In this document: positions 1 to 8,329 of the stretch, piece after piece
Layout of the letters: every line of letters begins with the position of its first letter
Numbering within the stretch: the first letter of the stretch is position 1
DNA from: an uncultured Porphyromonadaceae bacterium
GTDB lineage: Bacteria > Bacteroidota > Bacteroidia > Bacteroidales > Muribaculaceae
Assembly (NCBI GenBank): GCA_900548705.1
Contig: URLF01000003.1
Location: 1 to 51,572 of the forward strand
Length of the DNA: 51,572 nt
Reading direction: 5' to 3'
Made by a program: the position numbers and the translations under genes
The notes under the pieces: model-generated
Seen by the model: only the letters and a program-made list of their open reading frames with translations
Told to the model about the DNA's origin: nothing
Database searches by the model: none

Positions 1-741
1 ACCGTTAGCACCTGCCGCACCATAGATGGCACAGGCCGACGCGTCTTTCAGCACGTCAATCGAAACGATGTCGGAGGGGGCGATTGAGGCCAGGGGGTTG
101 ACCTTGGTCTGGCCGTTTGTACCGCCTGCCCAGTCGAAACCGCCGATGTCGCTGCCGGCGGTTGACATCTGTACACCATCTATTATATACAGTGGTTCAT
201 TGGAGGAGTTGATCGAGCTCGCTCCGCGGATGCGGATCGAGGTGGCGCCCCCGGGGGCGCCGGAGTTTGATGTCACCTGCACACCGGCGATTTTGCCCTG
301 GAGCATCTGGTCGGCGTTGGTGACCACAGACTCACGCATCTGGTCTTTCGACAGCGAGGCCACCGAACCGGTGACATCGGTGCGTCGCTGGGTGCCGTAG
401 CCGACCACCACCACCTCATCGAGGTTGACGCCTGAGTCCTCTTTCATTTTGATAGTGACTTCGGTGCGGCCGTTGAGAGCCACCTTCTGATTCTCGTATC
501 CGATATAGGATACCGACAGAGTGGCTTTTCCCGACTTGACCGTAAGGGTGAAATTTCCGTCGATGTCGGTTGAGGTGCCCTGCGCGGTGCCCTCTTCAAG
601 GACGGAAGCTCCGATGATGGGTTCGTCATCCTGGTCGACGACTGTACCCTTTACCGTGACCTGAGCCGAGGCCGAGACAGCGAGAATCGCCGTCAGCGCC
701 AGAAGCAAAGCACGAAAACTGAAGAATTTGCCTGTCATCAT
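1..741 (-). CDS. SusC/RagA-family TonB-linked outer-membrane receptor, N-terminal part (partial)
   Basis: This is the first 247 residues of a SusC-like receptor that runs off the left edge; the frame is open from the start codon at 741 to base 1. A start one codon later, at 738, is also possible. Residues 1-27 form a signal peptide ending in SASAQ. Next comes a carboxypeptidase-regulatory-like beta-sandwich (VKGTVVDQDDEPIIGASV, then DIDGNFTL and SYIGYENQ). The TonB-box/plug junction reads DEVVVVGYGTQ, and the plug carries IRIRGASS and PLYIIDGV. Such receptors import oligosaccharides with a SusD lipoprotein, which would lie beyond the left edge. The gene is divergent from an alpha-galactosidase, which hints at a galactoside-related locus. 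The family is certain; the substrate is inference. Confidence 0.95.
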   Translation of the reverse strand, partial: MMTGKFFSFRALLLALTAILAVSASAQVTVKGTVVDQDDEPIIGASVLEEGTAQGTSTDIDGNFTLTVKSGKATLSVSYIGYENQKVALNGRTEVTIKMKEDSGVNLDEVVVVGYGTQRRTDVTGSVASLSKDQMRESVVTNADQMLQGKIAGVQVTSNSGAPGGATSIRIRGASSINSSNEPLYIIDGVQMSTAGSDIGGFDWAGGTNGQTKVNPLASIAPSDIVSIDVLKDASACAIYGAAGANG

Positions 742-863
742 GAGCGGGTTTAAGGTAAATAGACTGTTTGAGTTAGTTAAAGATAAAATTTGGATTATGG
801 TATCCTTGAGAGTAAGGAAGTTGGTTCAGATTATAAGGTTGACGCGAGTCTTCCGCGACGTTG

Positions 864-871
864 CAAAGTTA
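864..871 (-). promoter_or_regulatory. Candidate -7 element for the SusC-like gene
   Basis: The minus strand reads TAACTTTG, a full match to the Bacteroidetes TAnnTTTG -7 element. No TTG lies at the usual 19-21 nt upstream; the nearest is 26 nt away. That would fit a promoter that needs an activator. Confidence 0.5.
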
Positions 872-1028
872 GCAAGTAAAAACCGAATCGACTGATACAA
901 TTTTAGCAATAAGTAATACTAATCCACCCAATCCATCGGGACAAATGTTAAAATCAGGGATGACGCTCCGCGGTATGATACTATTTTTGCTGTTTCTTGA
1001 CCTTTTCACGCATATTCCACGCACACAG

Positions 1029-1059
1029 TTGGTTTCTTTACCGCTTATCCGTATATTTG
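1029..1059 (+). promoter_or_regulatory. Promoter of the alpha-galactosidase gene
   Basis: TTG at 1029-1031 is followed after 20 nt by TATATTTG at 1052-1059, matching both Bacteroidetes sigma elements. The start codon is at 1103. Confidence 0.65.
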
Positions 1060-1102
1060 CATTCGATATTACCTTTACATATTATTATCTTCCGACCTAC
1101 CC

Positions 1103-3304
1103 ATGAAGAAACTCCTGGCCCTGACGGCCTTCCTTATGCCGGGATTCATAGCCGGCGCGTCACAGCGGCTGCTCCCTGTGACCACTTTCAACACCCAGAT
1201 AATCATCGGCCTCGACTCCGCCGCAGCCCCCGTGATGGCCTACTACGGTCCTGTGGTCAAGGGGAATCCGGCCCAGGCCACACTCTCGGCGGAAGGCGCC
1301 CTCCCCGCCCTCTATCCCGTCTACGGCAACTACCCCGAGGGGGAAAGCGCGTTGAGCATCACCATGCCTGACGGCAACATGACCCTTGACCTGGTGACAG
1401 CCGGAGAGCCCGTGACCGAGGTTGACCATAATGGCAACACTTTGACTACAATCCCCTTGGCCGACCGACACTATCCCGTGACTGTCACCCTCACCTATCT
1501 CGCCTATCCGAAAGAGGATGTCATCGAGACCTGGGCCGAGATAACCAACAATGGCAAGAAACCTGTCACTATGACCCGTTTCGAGTCGGCCTCCCTCCCC
1601 TTCCGCTCAGATGACGCGTGGATGACCAGCCTCTACGGGACATGGGCCAACGAGGGGCGTGTCAACACCGAAAGGCTCACTCCGGGTATGAAGGTGATAC
1701 AGAACAAGGATGGTGTGCGCAACTCCCACACCTCCCACGCCGAGGTCATGCTCTCGCTCGACGGGAAACCTGCCGAGACTTCCGGACGGGTAATCGGGGC
1801 CGCGCTCCTTTACGGAGGGAACTACCGGCTGCGCACCATCACCGACGACCACGGCACCCACCGTTTCTTCGCCGGCATCCATCCCGACGAATCGGCCTGG
1901 CGGCTCATGCCGGGCGAGACTTTCGTCACCCCCGCGCTCGCGCTCACATATTCCGACAAGGGTATAGGTGAGGTCAGCCGCAACTTCCACCGATGGGGTC
2001 GTCTCTATCATCTCGCCCACGGGACTGAGGTGAACCCCATCCTGCTCAACTCATGGGAGGGTGTCTACTTCAACATCGACGAGCCGAAGATGGCCGCGAT
2101 GATGCAGGACATCGCCGACATGGGGGGCGAACTGTTCGTGATGGATGACGGATGGTTCGGCCACCGCGACGACGATTCATCATCGCTTGGTGACTGGGAG
2201 GTGGACACCCGCAAACTCCCCCACGGCATCAAGGGGCTGACCGACGAGGCCGCCAGGCGCGGAGTCAAGTTCGGCATATGGATCGAGCCTGAGATGGTCA
2301 ACTCCAACTCCCGGCTTTACAAGGAGCATCCCGAATGGGTGATTAAGGCCGCCAACCGCGATATCATCCAGGGACGGGGAGGGACACAGCTTGTCCTCGA
2401 CCTCGCCAACCCGAAGGTGCAGGATTTCATCGTCAACATGGTCGATACCCTGATGACCAACAATCCGGAAATCGCATATATAAAGTGGGACGCCAACGCC
2501 CCGGTGATGCAGCACGGCTCTCAATACCTCCCCGCCGACCGCCAGAGCGAGATGTCGATACGCTACCACAGGGGGCTGACCTCGGTGATGGAGCGCATCC
2601 GCGAGAAACATCCCGACGTGGCCATCCAGGCCTGCGCGTCGGGTGGTGGCCGCGCCAACTACGGCATCCTCGACAACTTCGACGAGTTCTGGGTGTCAGA
2701 CAACACCGACGCGTTCCAGCGTCTCGGGGCGCAGTGGGGACTGAGCTATTTCTTCCCCGCGATGGCGATGGGGAGCCATATCAGCGCTGTCCCCAACCAC
2801 ACCACCTTCCGCATCGTGCCGCTCAAATTCCGCTGTGACGTGGCGATGACCGGCCGTCTCGGCATGGAAATCCAGCCCCGCGACATGACCCAGGAGGAAC
2901 GCGACTTCTGCAAGGGGGCCATCGAGGCATACAAGGGATTCCGCGACGTCGTGCAGCTCGGCGACCTCTACCGCCTTGTCTCCCCGTTCGACAACCGTGG
3001 GGCGGTGGCGCTGATGTATGTCAGTCCGGCCAAGGAGAAGGGGGTCTACTACTGGTTCCGCACCAACAACGATTACTCCGCCCCGCTGGCGAGTCGTCCG
3101 CTCATGCAGGGTCTCGACCCCGACGCGTCATACAAGGTCACCGAAATCAACCGCGTCGACCTCACACCCCTCCCCTACGAGGGTGAGGTGTTCACTGGCC
3201 GCTTCCTGATGGACAACGGCCTTGAGATGAGGACATCCCACAATATGGAGTGGGGGAAGAAGACCGACTATTGTTCGCGTGTGCTTCTCCTTGAGAAACA
3301 ATAA
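1103..3304 (+). CDS. Secreted alpha-galactosidase, glycoside hydrolase family 36
   Basis: The 733-residue protein hydrolyses terminal alpha-1,6-galactosyl residues, as in raffinose, melibiose or galactomannan side chains. It has a signal peptide (about residues 1-20), an N-terminal beta-supersandwich (about 30-290), a (beta/alpha)8 barrel (about 310-640) and a C-terminal beta domain. GH36 landmarks are FVMDDGWFG (about 345-353), GIWIEPEMVN (391-400), KWD with the expected nucleophile D463, and WVSDNTDAFQR with the expected acid/base D533. Length is normal for bacterial GH36. It lies between a divergent SusC-like gene and an AraC regulator 39 bp downstream, which probably makes it part of a glycan-induced locus. 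The export signal suggests periplasmic action. Family and activity class are firm; the natural substrate is inferred. Confidence 0.95.
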   Translation: MKKLLALTAFLMPGFIAGASQRLLPVTTFNTQIIIGLDSAAAPVMAYYGPVVKGNPAQATLSAEGALPALYPVYGNYPEGESALSITMPDGNMTLDLVTAGEPVTEVDHNGNTLTTIPLADRHYPVTVTLTYLAYPKEDVIETWAEITNNGKKPVTMTRFESASLPFRSDDAWMTSLYGTWANEGRVNTERLTPGMKVIQNKDGVRNSHTSHAEVMLSLDGKPAETSGRVIGAALLYGGNYRLRTITDDHGTHRFFAGIHPDESAWRLMPGETFVTPALALTYSDKGIGEVSRNFHRWGRLYHLAHGTEVNPILLNSWEGVYFNIDEPKMAAMMQDIADMGGELFVMDDGWFGHRDDDSSSLGDWEVDTRKLPHGIKGLTDEAARRGVKFGIWIEPEMVNSNSRLYKEHPEWVIKAANRDIIQGRGGTQLVLDLANPKVQDFIVNMVDTLMTNNPEIAYIKWDANAPVMQHGSQYLPADRQSEMSIRYHRGLTSVMERIREKHPDVAIQACASGGGRANYGILDNFDEFWVSDNTDAFQRLGAQWGLSYFFPAMAMGSHISAVPNHTTFRIVPLKFRCDVAMTGRLGMEIQPRDMTQEERDFCKGAIEAYKGFRDVVQLGDLYRLVSPFDNRGAVALMYVSPAKEKGVYYWFRTNNDYSAPLASRPLMQGLDPDASYKVTEINRVDLTPLPYEGEVFTGRFLMDNGLEMRTSHNMEWGKKTDYCSRVLLLEKQ

Positions 3305-3343
3305 TCCCCCTGTCACCGACCGTACAACCTTAAACCTGATGCC

Positions 3344-4219
3344 ATGTCAACAGTAATGACCGAAATCACCCCCTTGTCGAAGGAGGATTGCTTCTATCTC
3401 GTGGACCGCTACAAGAGCCAGTTTGACTACCCGCTCCACCGTCACGACGAAATCGAGCTTAACTTCGTGGAGAACTGCGAAGGGGCGCGCCGTATCGTCG
3501 GTGACTCCGTGGAGGTATTAGGGAAATATGACCTGGTGATGGTGGGCACCGGCCTGGAGCATGTCTGGGAGCAACACCTCTGCAAGTCAGACAAAATCAG
3601 GGAAATCACCATACAGTTCACTCCGGAGGTTTTCGGCGACACCTTCCTGGCCAAGACCCAGCTGAAATCAATCAGCGACCTTTTCGGGAAAGCGGCCTCG
3701 GGGGTGGCCTTCTCGCTGGGGTGCATCGTGCGCATCTACAAGCTGCTTGATGAAATCACCCAGGCGCAGCCCGATTTCTACCGCGTCCTGAAACTGATGG
3801 AGATACTCTACATCCTCTCCAAGGATGACGACTTCCGGCTTCTCAGCTCCACCTCCTTCGCCAAGGCGGGAGCCACCTCGGAATCGCGCCGTATCCACAA
3901 GGTCGAGGAGTACATCCGCGCCAACTACCGCCGGGAACTTCGCCTGGAGGAGCTGGCCCAGATTGTCTGCATGACCCCGTCGGCATTCTCCCGCTTCTTC
4001 AAGCTCCGCACGGGGCGCACCGTCAGCGACTACATCATCGACGTGCGCCTGGGACACGCCGCCCGGATGCTCGCCGAGACCATGTCGTCGGTGCTGGAGA
4101 TATGCTTCGAGTGCGGCTTCAACAATGTCTCCAACTTCAACCGTATATTCAAGCGCAAGAAGGGCTGCTCCCCATCGACTTTCCGCGAATATTACCGCAA
4201 GAACAAAATAATCATCTGA
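3344..4219 (+). CDS. AraC-family transcriptional regulator
   Basis: The 291-residue protein has an N-terminal cupin-like sensor region (about residues 15-180, with HRHDEIELNFVE near the start) and a C-terminal AraC/XylS double helix-turn-helix (about 187-288). The HTH signature includes LRLEELAQIVCMTPSAFSRF, and then FECGFNNVSNFNRIFKRKKG followed by SPSTFREYYR. It sits 39 bp downstream of the GH36 gene on the same strand, so it probably senses a sugar and controls that gene and perhaps the divergent receptor. The ATG at 3344 is used; another in-frame ATG lies at 3356. No terminator is visible before the rpsF promoter. The family is clear; ligand and targets are inference. Confidence 0.93.
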   Translation: MSTVMTEITPLSKEDCFYLVDRYKSQFDYPLHRHDEIELNFVENCEGARRIVGDSVEVLGKYDLVMVGTGLEHVWEQHLCKSDKIREITIQFTPEVFGDTFLAKTQLKSISDLFGKAASGVAFSLGCIVRIYKLLDEITQAQPDFYRVLKLMEILYILSKDDDFRLLSSTSFAKAGATSESRRIHKVEEYIRANYRRELRLEELAQIVCMTPSAFSRFFKLRTGRTVSDYIIDVRLGHAARMLAETMSSVLEICFECGFNNVSNFNRIFKRKKGCSPSTFREYYRKNKIII

Positions 4220-4227
4220 TTCGCCCC

Positions 4228-4258
4228 TTGCAAATCTCGCTGAAAATGCGTAACTTTG
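4228..4258 (+). promoter_or_regulatory. Promoter of the rpsF-rpsR-rplI operon
   Basis: TTG at 4228-4230, exactly 20 nt, then TAACTTTG at 4251-4258 is a full match to the Bacteroidetes promoter consensus. It gives a leader of about 55-60 nt before rpsF. Confidence 0.8.
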
Positions 4259-4322
4259 CGGTCGGTTTGGCGCATCGCGTCCATTCCTGACACTAACCAA
4301 TTAAACATCAATAGTTTAAAAA

Positions 4323-4691
4323 ATGAACCACTACGAAACCGTTTTCATTTTAACTCCCGTTTTGTCTGACGCTCAGATGAAGGAAGCGGTAGAGAAGTTC
4401 ACAAAGGTCCTCACCGACAACGGCGCGACCATCGTGAACGAAGAAATCTGGGGCCTGCGCAAGCTCGCTTACCCCATCCAGAAGAAGTCCACCGGATTCT
4501 ACGCAATGGTTGAATTTGACGGCGACCCCACACTGGTGAAGAAAATCGAGACCGCTTTCCGCCGCGATGAGCGCGTCATCCGCTTCCTGGTGTTCCGCAA
4601 CGACAAGTACGCCGCCGAGTACGCCGCAAAGCGTCGCTCCCTCAAGGCCGGCAAGGCCGCAGCAGCTCCCGCCGAGAACGCCGAGGCATAA
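4323..4691 (+). CDS. rpsF: 30S ribosomal protein S6
   Basis: This 122-residue protein binds 16S rRNA with S18 in the small-subunit platform. It starts with the typical MNHYETVFILTPVLSD and has WGLRKLAYPIQKKSTGFY and ERVIRFLVFR, all S6 hallmarks. The C-terminus is a short Ala/Lys-rich tail (from about residue 105). It is first in an rpsF-rpsR-rplI operon, an order common in bacteria and usual in Bacteroidetes, with the gene order and short gaps (60 and 50 bp) supporting co-transcription from the promoter at 4228-4258. Confidence 0.98.
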   Translation: MNHYETVFILTPVLSDAQMKEAVEKFTKVLTDNGATIVNEEIWGLRKLAYPIQKKSTGFYAMVEFDGDPTLVKKIETAFRRDERVIRFLVFRNDKYAAEYAAKRRSLKAGKAAAAPAENAEA

Positions 4692-4751
4692 GCCACGAAT
4701 ATCGACGGACGCAAACAAAACATCAACCAACAAAAAAGAATCTCGACTAAA

Positions 4752-5021
4752 ATGGCACAGACCCAATCTGAAATCCGCTATCTTACCCCCCTGTCGGTCG
4801 ACGTCAAGAAGAAAAAATACTGCCGCTTCAAACGTTCCGGCATCAAGTACATCGACTACAAGGATCCCGAATTCCTCAAGAAATTCCTCAACGAGCAGGG
4901 CAAAATCCTTCCCCGTCGTATCACCGGTACCTCGCTGAAGTTCCAGCGCCGCGTGGCACAGGCCGTGAAACGTGCCCGCCACCTGGCCCTCCTGCCCTAT
5001 GTGACCGACCTTATGAAATAA
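4752..5021 (+). CDS. rpsR: 30S ribosomal protein S18
   Basis: The 89-residue protein has the S18 core KKKKYCRFKRSGIKYIDYKD, then LKKFLNEQGKILPRRITGTS and QRRVAQAVKRARHLALLPY. It pairs with S6 on 16S rRNA. A single cysteine (KYCRF) is present, so this is not a cysteine-poor zinc-independent duplicate with an obvious remodelled metal site. It lies between rpsF and rplI in the same operon. Length is normal (75-90 residues). Confidence 0.98.
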   Translation: MAQTQSEIRYLTPLSVDVKKKKYCRFKRSGIKYIDYKDPEFLKKFLNEQGKILPRRITGTSLKFQRRVAQAVKRARHLALLPYVTDLMK

Positions 5022-5071
5022 GCCGACGGCTCAGACACCAATAACTTCAACCAATTAGAACTCCCATCCGT

Positions 5072-5515
5072 ATGAAGATCATATTGAAAGAAGACGTGCG
5101 CGGCCTTGGCTACAAGGACGACGTTGTCGAAGTAAAGGACGGCTACGGCCGCAACTTCCTCATCCCCCAGGGCAAAGCCGTGATCGCAAACCCCTCAAAC
5201 CTCAAGCAGCTTGAGGAGAACCAGCGCCAGCAGGCCCACAAGCTCGCCCAGCTCAAGGCCGACGCCGAAGCCCTCGCTGCTTCACTGGCTGACGTTTCCC
5301 TGACCATCGGCGCCAAGGCTTCCGCCAACGGCACCATCTTCGGCTCTGTCAACAACATCCAGATCGCCGACGCTCTCGAAGCCCTCGGCCACAAGGTTGA
5401 CCGCAAGCTCATCGAGCTCAAGGAAGCCGTCAAGGAACTTGGCAAATACACCGCCAAAGTCAACCTCCACAAAGAGGTTACCGTTGAAATCCCCTTCGAG
5501 GTTGTGGCTGAATAA
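5072..5515 (+). CDS. rplI: 50S ribosomal protein L9
   Basis: The 147-residue protein opens with MKIILKEDVRGLGYKDDVVE and GYGRNFLIPQGKAV, the N-terminal 23S rRNA-binding domain. A long connecting helix follows (about residues 45-75), and then the C-terminal domain with ANGTIFGSVN and a final VTVEIPFEVV. Both L9 domains are complete. It is the last gene of the operon; an intrinsic terminator lies 80 bp downstream. Confidence 0.98.
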   Translation: MKIILKEDVRGLGYKDDVVEVKDGYGRNFLIPQGKAVIANPSNLKQLEENQRQQAHKLAQLKADAEALAASLADVSLTIGAKASANGTIFGSVNNIQIADALEALGHKVDRKLIELKEAVKELGKYTAKVNLHKEVTVEIPFEVVAE

Positions 5516-5594
5516 TCCCGCCCCCGAAGAGAAAGATATTTCCCCCGTTCCCCCCAACCAATCCACCCGGGGGGAACATACAATCCCCAACGTG

Positions 5595-5626
5595 AAAGCC
5601 GGTATGCGTGAGCATCCCGGCTTTTT
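5595..5626 (+). terminator. Intrinsic terminator of the rpsF-rpsR-rplI operon
   Basis: AAAGCCGG (5595-5602) pairs with CCGGCTTT (5617-5624). The loop has an inner ATGC/GCAT stem (5604-5607 with 5612-5615), and a run of T follows. It lies 80 bp after rplI. Confidence 0.85.
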
Positions 5627-5635
5627 TCGTCCCCC

Positions 5636-5770
5636 TCCCAATCCCACTCCCAAAATTCCCAATCCTCCCAGTCCTCCCAAGACTCCCATAACTCCCATTC
5701 TTCCCATAATTCCCAATTTTCCCATAACTCCCAATCTTCCCAATCTTCCAATCCTCCCCCAATTCTCCCC
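5636..5770. repeat. Exact 9-bp tandem array, unit TCCCANNNN
   Basis: The five bases TCCCA recur at exactly 9-bp spacing eleven times, beginning at 5648, 5657, 5666, 5675, 5684, 5693, 5702, 5711, 5720, 5729 and 5738. Degenerate copies flank them (5636, 5642, 5747 and beyond). The four variable bases are A/T/C-rich. On the minus strand this gives regular GGG tracts separated by 6 nt, which fits a G-quadruplex-forming pattern. Because 9 is a multiple of 3, all frames here look open and repetitive, but I see no real gene. The rest of 5516-5854 holds the terminator and the inverted repeat at 5813-5843. Confidence 0.9.
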
Positions 5771-5812
5771 TCACCCCCTCTTCCCAAACTATTTCCTCTC
5801 CCCGCGCGTTTA

Positions 5813-5843
5813 GGTTTAAACAAAGGTTAAATCTGTTTAAACC
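5813..5843. repeat. Perfect 9-bp inverted repeat upstream of the small membrane protein gene
   Basis: GGTTTAAAC (5813-5821) and GTTTAAACC (5835-5843) are perfect inverted copies with a 13-nt spacer, ending 11 bp before the start codon at 5855. Each arm also contains the self-palindrome GTTTAAAC. It could be an operator or a leader hairpin near the start codon. Confidence 0.6.
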
Positions 5844-5854
5844 AAAAACTCACT

Positions 5855-6115
5855 ATGGAATACAAGAGCGAAAGCGAGACCCGCAGAGAGTCGCGCCGAG
5901 AGAAAGAACGCGAAGCCAAGATTGCCGAAATCCGCGAGACCGACCCCGGCTTCATCCCACCCGAGCATGAGCCCCGTGCCAAGAAAAGCAGCACGAGCTT
6001 CTGGATGTGGATTGGAGTGGGAGTGCTGATCATCCTCCTGCTGATATGGCTGTCGATAGCGATGTTCACCGGCGACACCGACGTTGACCTCATCACCCCC
6101 TTCCCCTGGGTGTGA
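5855..6115 (+). CDS. Small single-pass membrane protein of unknown function
   Basis: I do not recognise this 86-residue protein. Residues 1-48 are highly charged (repeated Glu/Arg/Lys, beginning MEYKSESETRRESRREKE) and may form a helix. Residues about 51-71 (WMWIGVGVLIILLLIWLSIA) form one strong transmembrane segment, followed by a short acidic tail (DTDVDLITPFPWV). The positive residues before the segment suggest an N-in, C-out topology. It stands alone between the ribosomal operon and the topoisomerase gene, with a perfect inverted repeat just before its start. Codon use and base composition match its neighbours, so I think it is real. Confidence 0.7.
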   Translation: MEYKSESETRRESRREKEREAKIAEIRETDPGFIPPEHEPRAKKSSTSFWMWIGVGVLIILLLIWLSIAMFTGDTDVDLITPFPWV

Positions 6116-6183
6116 CCCCGTGACGCGCCGGACAGCGTCAATATCCGCCGCCACCCCTCTGCCATTCAGCACGATAAAGAAAG

Positions 6184-6215
6184 TTTGTTTTTTTGGGACG
6201 GATTTCGTAATTTTG
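6184..6215 (+). promoter_or_regulatory. Promoter of the topoisomerase IV subunit B gene
   Basis: TTTG at 6184-6187, 20 nt, then TAATTTTG at 6208-6215 matches the Bacteroidetes consensus. It gives a leader of about 25-30 nt before the ATG at 6247. Confidence 0.75.
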
Positions 6216-6246
6216 CATAGGGACAAGAAAACCACCCCTCCGCGAC

Positions 6247-8250
6247 ATGACAGAAGACAATTCCGCCCTTCTCGACCAGGAGCTTCCCCTTGAGGAACAG
6301 CGCCCGGTCGAAGCGACCTACACCGAAGAAGAAATCAAGACCCTTGACTGGAGGGAGCATATAAGGCTCCGTCCGGGTATGTATATCGGCAAACTCGGTG
6401 ACGGGTCGAAAAGCGACGACGGAATATATGTGCTGATAAAGGAGGTGCTTGACAACGCCATCGACGAATACATGATGGGCTATGGCCGTCAGATTTCCAT
6501 CGATGTCACCGACACCACCGTCACCGTCAGGGACTACGGCCGAGGAATTCCCCTGGGGAAACTCGTCGATGTGGCCTCGATAATCAACACCGGCGCCAAG
6601 TATGACAACAAGGCGTTCAAGAAATCGGTGGGCCTCAACGGTGTCGGCATCAAGGCGGTCAACGCCCTCAGCTCGTCATTTGTCATCCAGGCCAACCGCG
6701 ACGGGATGGCCCGTAGGGCTGAGTTCTGTCGCGCCGAACTGCTCAACGAGACCCCTGATTTCCCCACAGAGGAGGCCAACGGCACCTTCGTCGAGTTCAC
6801 ACCCGACGCAGAGCTGTTCAAAGGTTACAGCTTCAACCTCGACTTCATACTGGCGATGGTGAAGAACTACACCTACCTCAACACCGGCCTGGAAATCTAT
6901 CTCAACGGCAAGCGTCATTACAGCCGCAACGGACTGCTCGACCTGCTGAAAGCCAACCTCACAAAAGACCCGCTCTATCCCATCATCCACCTGCGCGGTC
7001 AGGACATCGAAGTGGCCATCACCCACGCCAACCAGTATGGCGAGGAATATTATTCATTCGTCAACGGCCAGTTCACCACCCAGGGGGGAACCCATCTGGC
7101 GGCCTTCAAGGAGGCGGTCAGCCGCACGATGAAGGACTATTTCGCGAAAAACTTCGAATACTCCGACATCCGCACCGGTATGGTGGCCGCTATAGCCATC
7201 AAGGTCGAGAACCCCGAATTCGAGTCACAGACCAAGACAAAACTCGGCTCACGCGACATGGGGCCTGACGGCCCGACAGTGGCAAAGTTTGTCGGTGACT
7301 TCCTGAAAAAGGAGCTTGACAACTTCCTCCACAAGAACCTCGAGACCGCCAACATAATCCTGAAGAAAATCCAGGAGAGCGAACAGGCCCGCAAGGCGAT
7401 GGCCGGCATCACCCGCCAGGCCCGCGAACGAGCCAAGAAGGTCAACCTCCACAACTCCAAGTTGCGCGACTGCCGGGTACACCTCAACGACCCCAACAAC
7501 TTCAAGGATGAGGAAAAGGCCCAGGAGCTTGAAAAGAAAAAACTCGCGTCGAGCATCTTCCTGACCGAGGGTGACTCCGCCTCAGGCTCAATCACCAAAA
7601 TTCGCGACGTGGAGACCCAGGCGGTGTTCTCGCTGCGCGGTAAGCCCCTCAACTCCTTCGGGATGACCCGCAAGGTGGTCTACGAGAACGAGGAGTTCAA
7701 CCTCCTCCAGGCCGCCCTCAACATCGAGGAGGGAATCGACGGCCTGCGCTACAACAATGTCATCATCGCCACCGATGCCGATGTCGACGGTATGCACATC
7801 CGCCTGCTGCTGCTGACCTTCTTCCTCCAGTTCTTCCCCGATCTGGTGAAGAAAGGGCATGTCTATGTGTTGCAGACCCCCCTCTTCCGAGTGCGCGACG
7901 ACCGCGCCACCCGCCGCAACGGGACGAAGAAGAAATCCCGCAAGAAGGAAGATGAAGGGCAGGAGGAGACCAAGGACTCATACTACTGCTACACCGACCA
8001 GGAGCGCATCGACGCGATTGCCCGCTTTGGCAACCACGCCGAAATCACCCGATTCAAAGGTCTGGGCGAAATCTCTGCCGACGAGTTCCGAGACTTCATC
8101 GGGCCAGATATGCGCCTTGACCGCGTGACCCTCAGGAAGGAGGATGCCGTGTCGGAGCTGCTGGAGTTCTATATGGGCAAAAACACCTCCGAGCGTCAGA
8201 ACTTCATCATCGACAACCTCGTGGTGGAGGATGACTCCGAGATTTCCTGA
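6247..8250 (+). CDS. parE: DNA topoisomerase IV subunit B (type IIA ATPase subunit)
   Basis: The 667-residue protein is the ATPase/TOPRIM subunit of a type IIA topoisomerase that unlinks daughter chromosomes. The GHKL ATPase domain shows LIKEVLDNAIDEY, VRDYGRGIP and GLNGVGIKAVNALS. The transducer follows, and then the TOPRIM domain with EGDSASG (441-447) and DADVDG (510-515). The C-terminal GyrB-type tail is present, with no large insertion. I call it ParE rather than GyrB because of the IREHIRLRPGMYIG-type opening variant and the conserved Bacteroidetes neighbourhood with coaD and an S41 protease. No ParC gene is nearby. The type II family is certain; ParE versus GyrB is slightly less so. 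Confidence 0.92.
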   Translation: MTEDNSALLDQELPLEEQRPVEATYTEEEIKTLDWREHIRLRPGMYIGKLGDGSKSDDGIYVLIKEVLDNAIDEYMMGYGRQISIDVTDTTVTVRDYGRGIPLGKLVDVASIINTGAKYDNKAFKKSVGLNGVGIKAVNALSSSFVIQANRDGMARRAEFCRAELLNETPDFPTEEANGTFVEFTPDAELFKGYSFNLDFILAMVKNYTYLNTGLEIYLNGKRHYSRNGLLDLLKANLTKDPLYPIIHLRGQDIEVAITHANQYGEEYYSFVNGQFTTQGGTHLAAFKEAVSRTMKDYFAKNFEYSDIRTGMVAAIAIKVENPEFESQTKTKLGSRDMGPDGPTVAKFVGDFLKKELDNFLHKNLETANIILKKIQESEQARKAMAGITRQARERAKKVNLHNSKLRDCRVHLNDPNNFKDEEKAQELEKKKLASSIFLTEGDSASGSITKIRDVETQAVFSLRGKPLNSFGMTRKVVYENEEFNLLQAALNIEEGIDGLRYNNVIIATDADVDGMHIRLLLLTFFLQFFPDLVKKGHVYVLQTPLFRVRDDRATRRNGTKKKSRKKEDEGQEETKDSYYCYTDQERIDAIARFGNHAEITRFKGLGEISADEFRDFIGPDMRLDRVTLRKEDAVSELLEFYMGKNTSERQNFIIDNLVVEDDSEIS

Positions 8251-8329
8251 CAAGGCATCCCCCCTGGCGACCGGCTTTTAAGAATTATTCAGAATTTACT
8301 TTCGGCTCCATGACCAGTCAAACATACGA

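Larger units (their letters stand above)
742..1102. promoter_or_regulatory. Divergent regulatory region between the SusC-like gene and the alpha-galactosidase gene
   Basis: This 361-bp AT-rich stretch holds no gene that I can support. It contains a minus-strand -7 element at 864-871 for the receptor, with a leader of about 115 nt, and a plus-strand promoter at 1029-1059 for the alpha-galactosidase. I see no clear operator palindrome or intrinsic terminator. Confidence 0.6.

Noticed and set aside
4259..4322. A possible S6:S18-binding leader RNA before rpsF
   Set aside because: Only a weak 4-bp outer pairing could be drawn by eye, and no clear hairpin with the expected CCG bulge was found.
5143..5823. 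Open frame with Trp/Glu-rich repeats across the nonamer array
   Set aside because: The repeats come from the 9-bp DNA period, and the frame overlaps rplI on the other strand.
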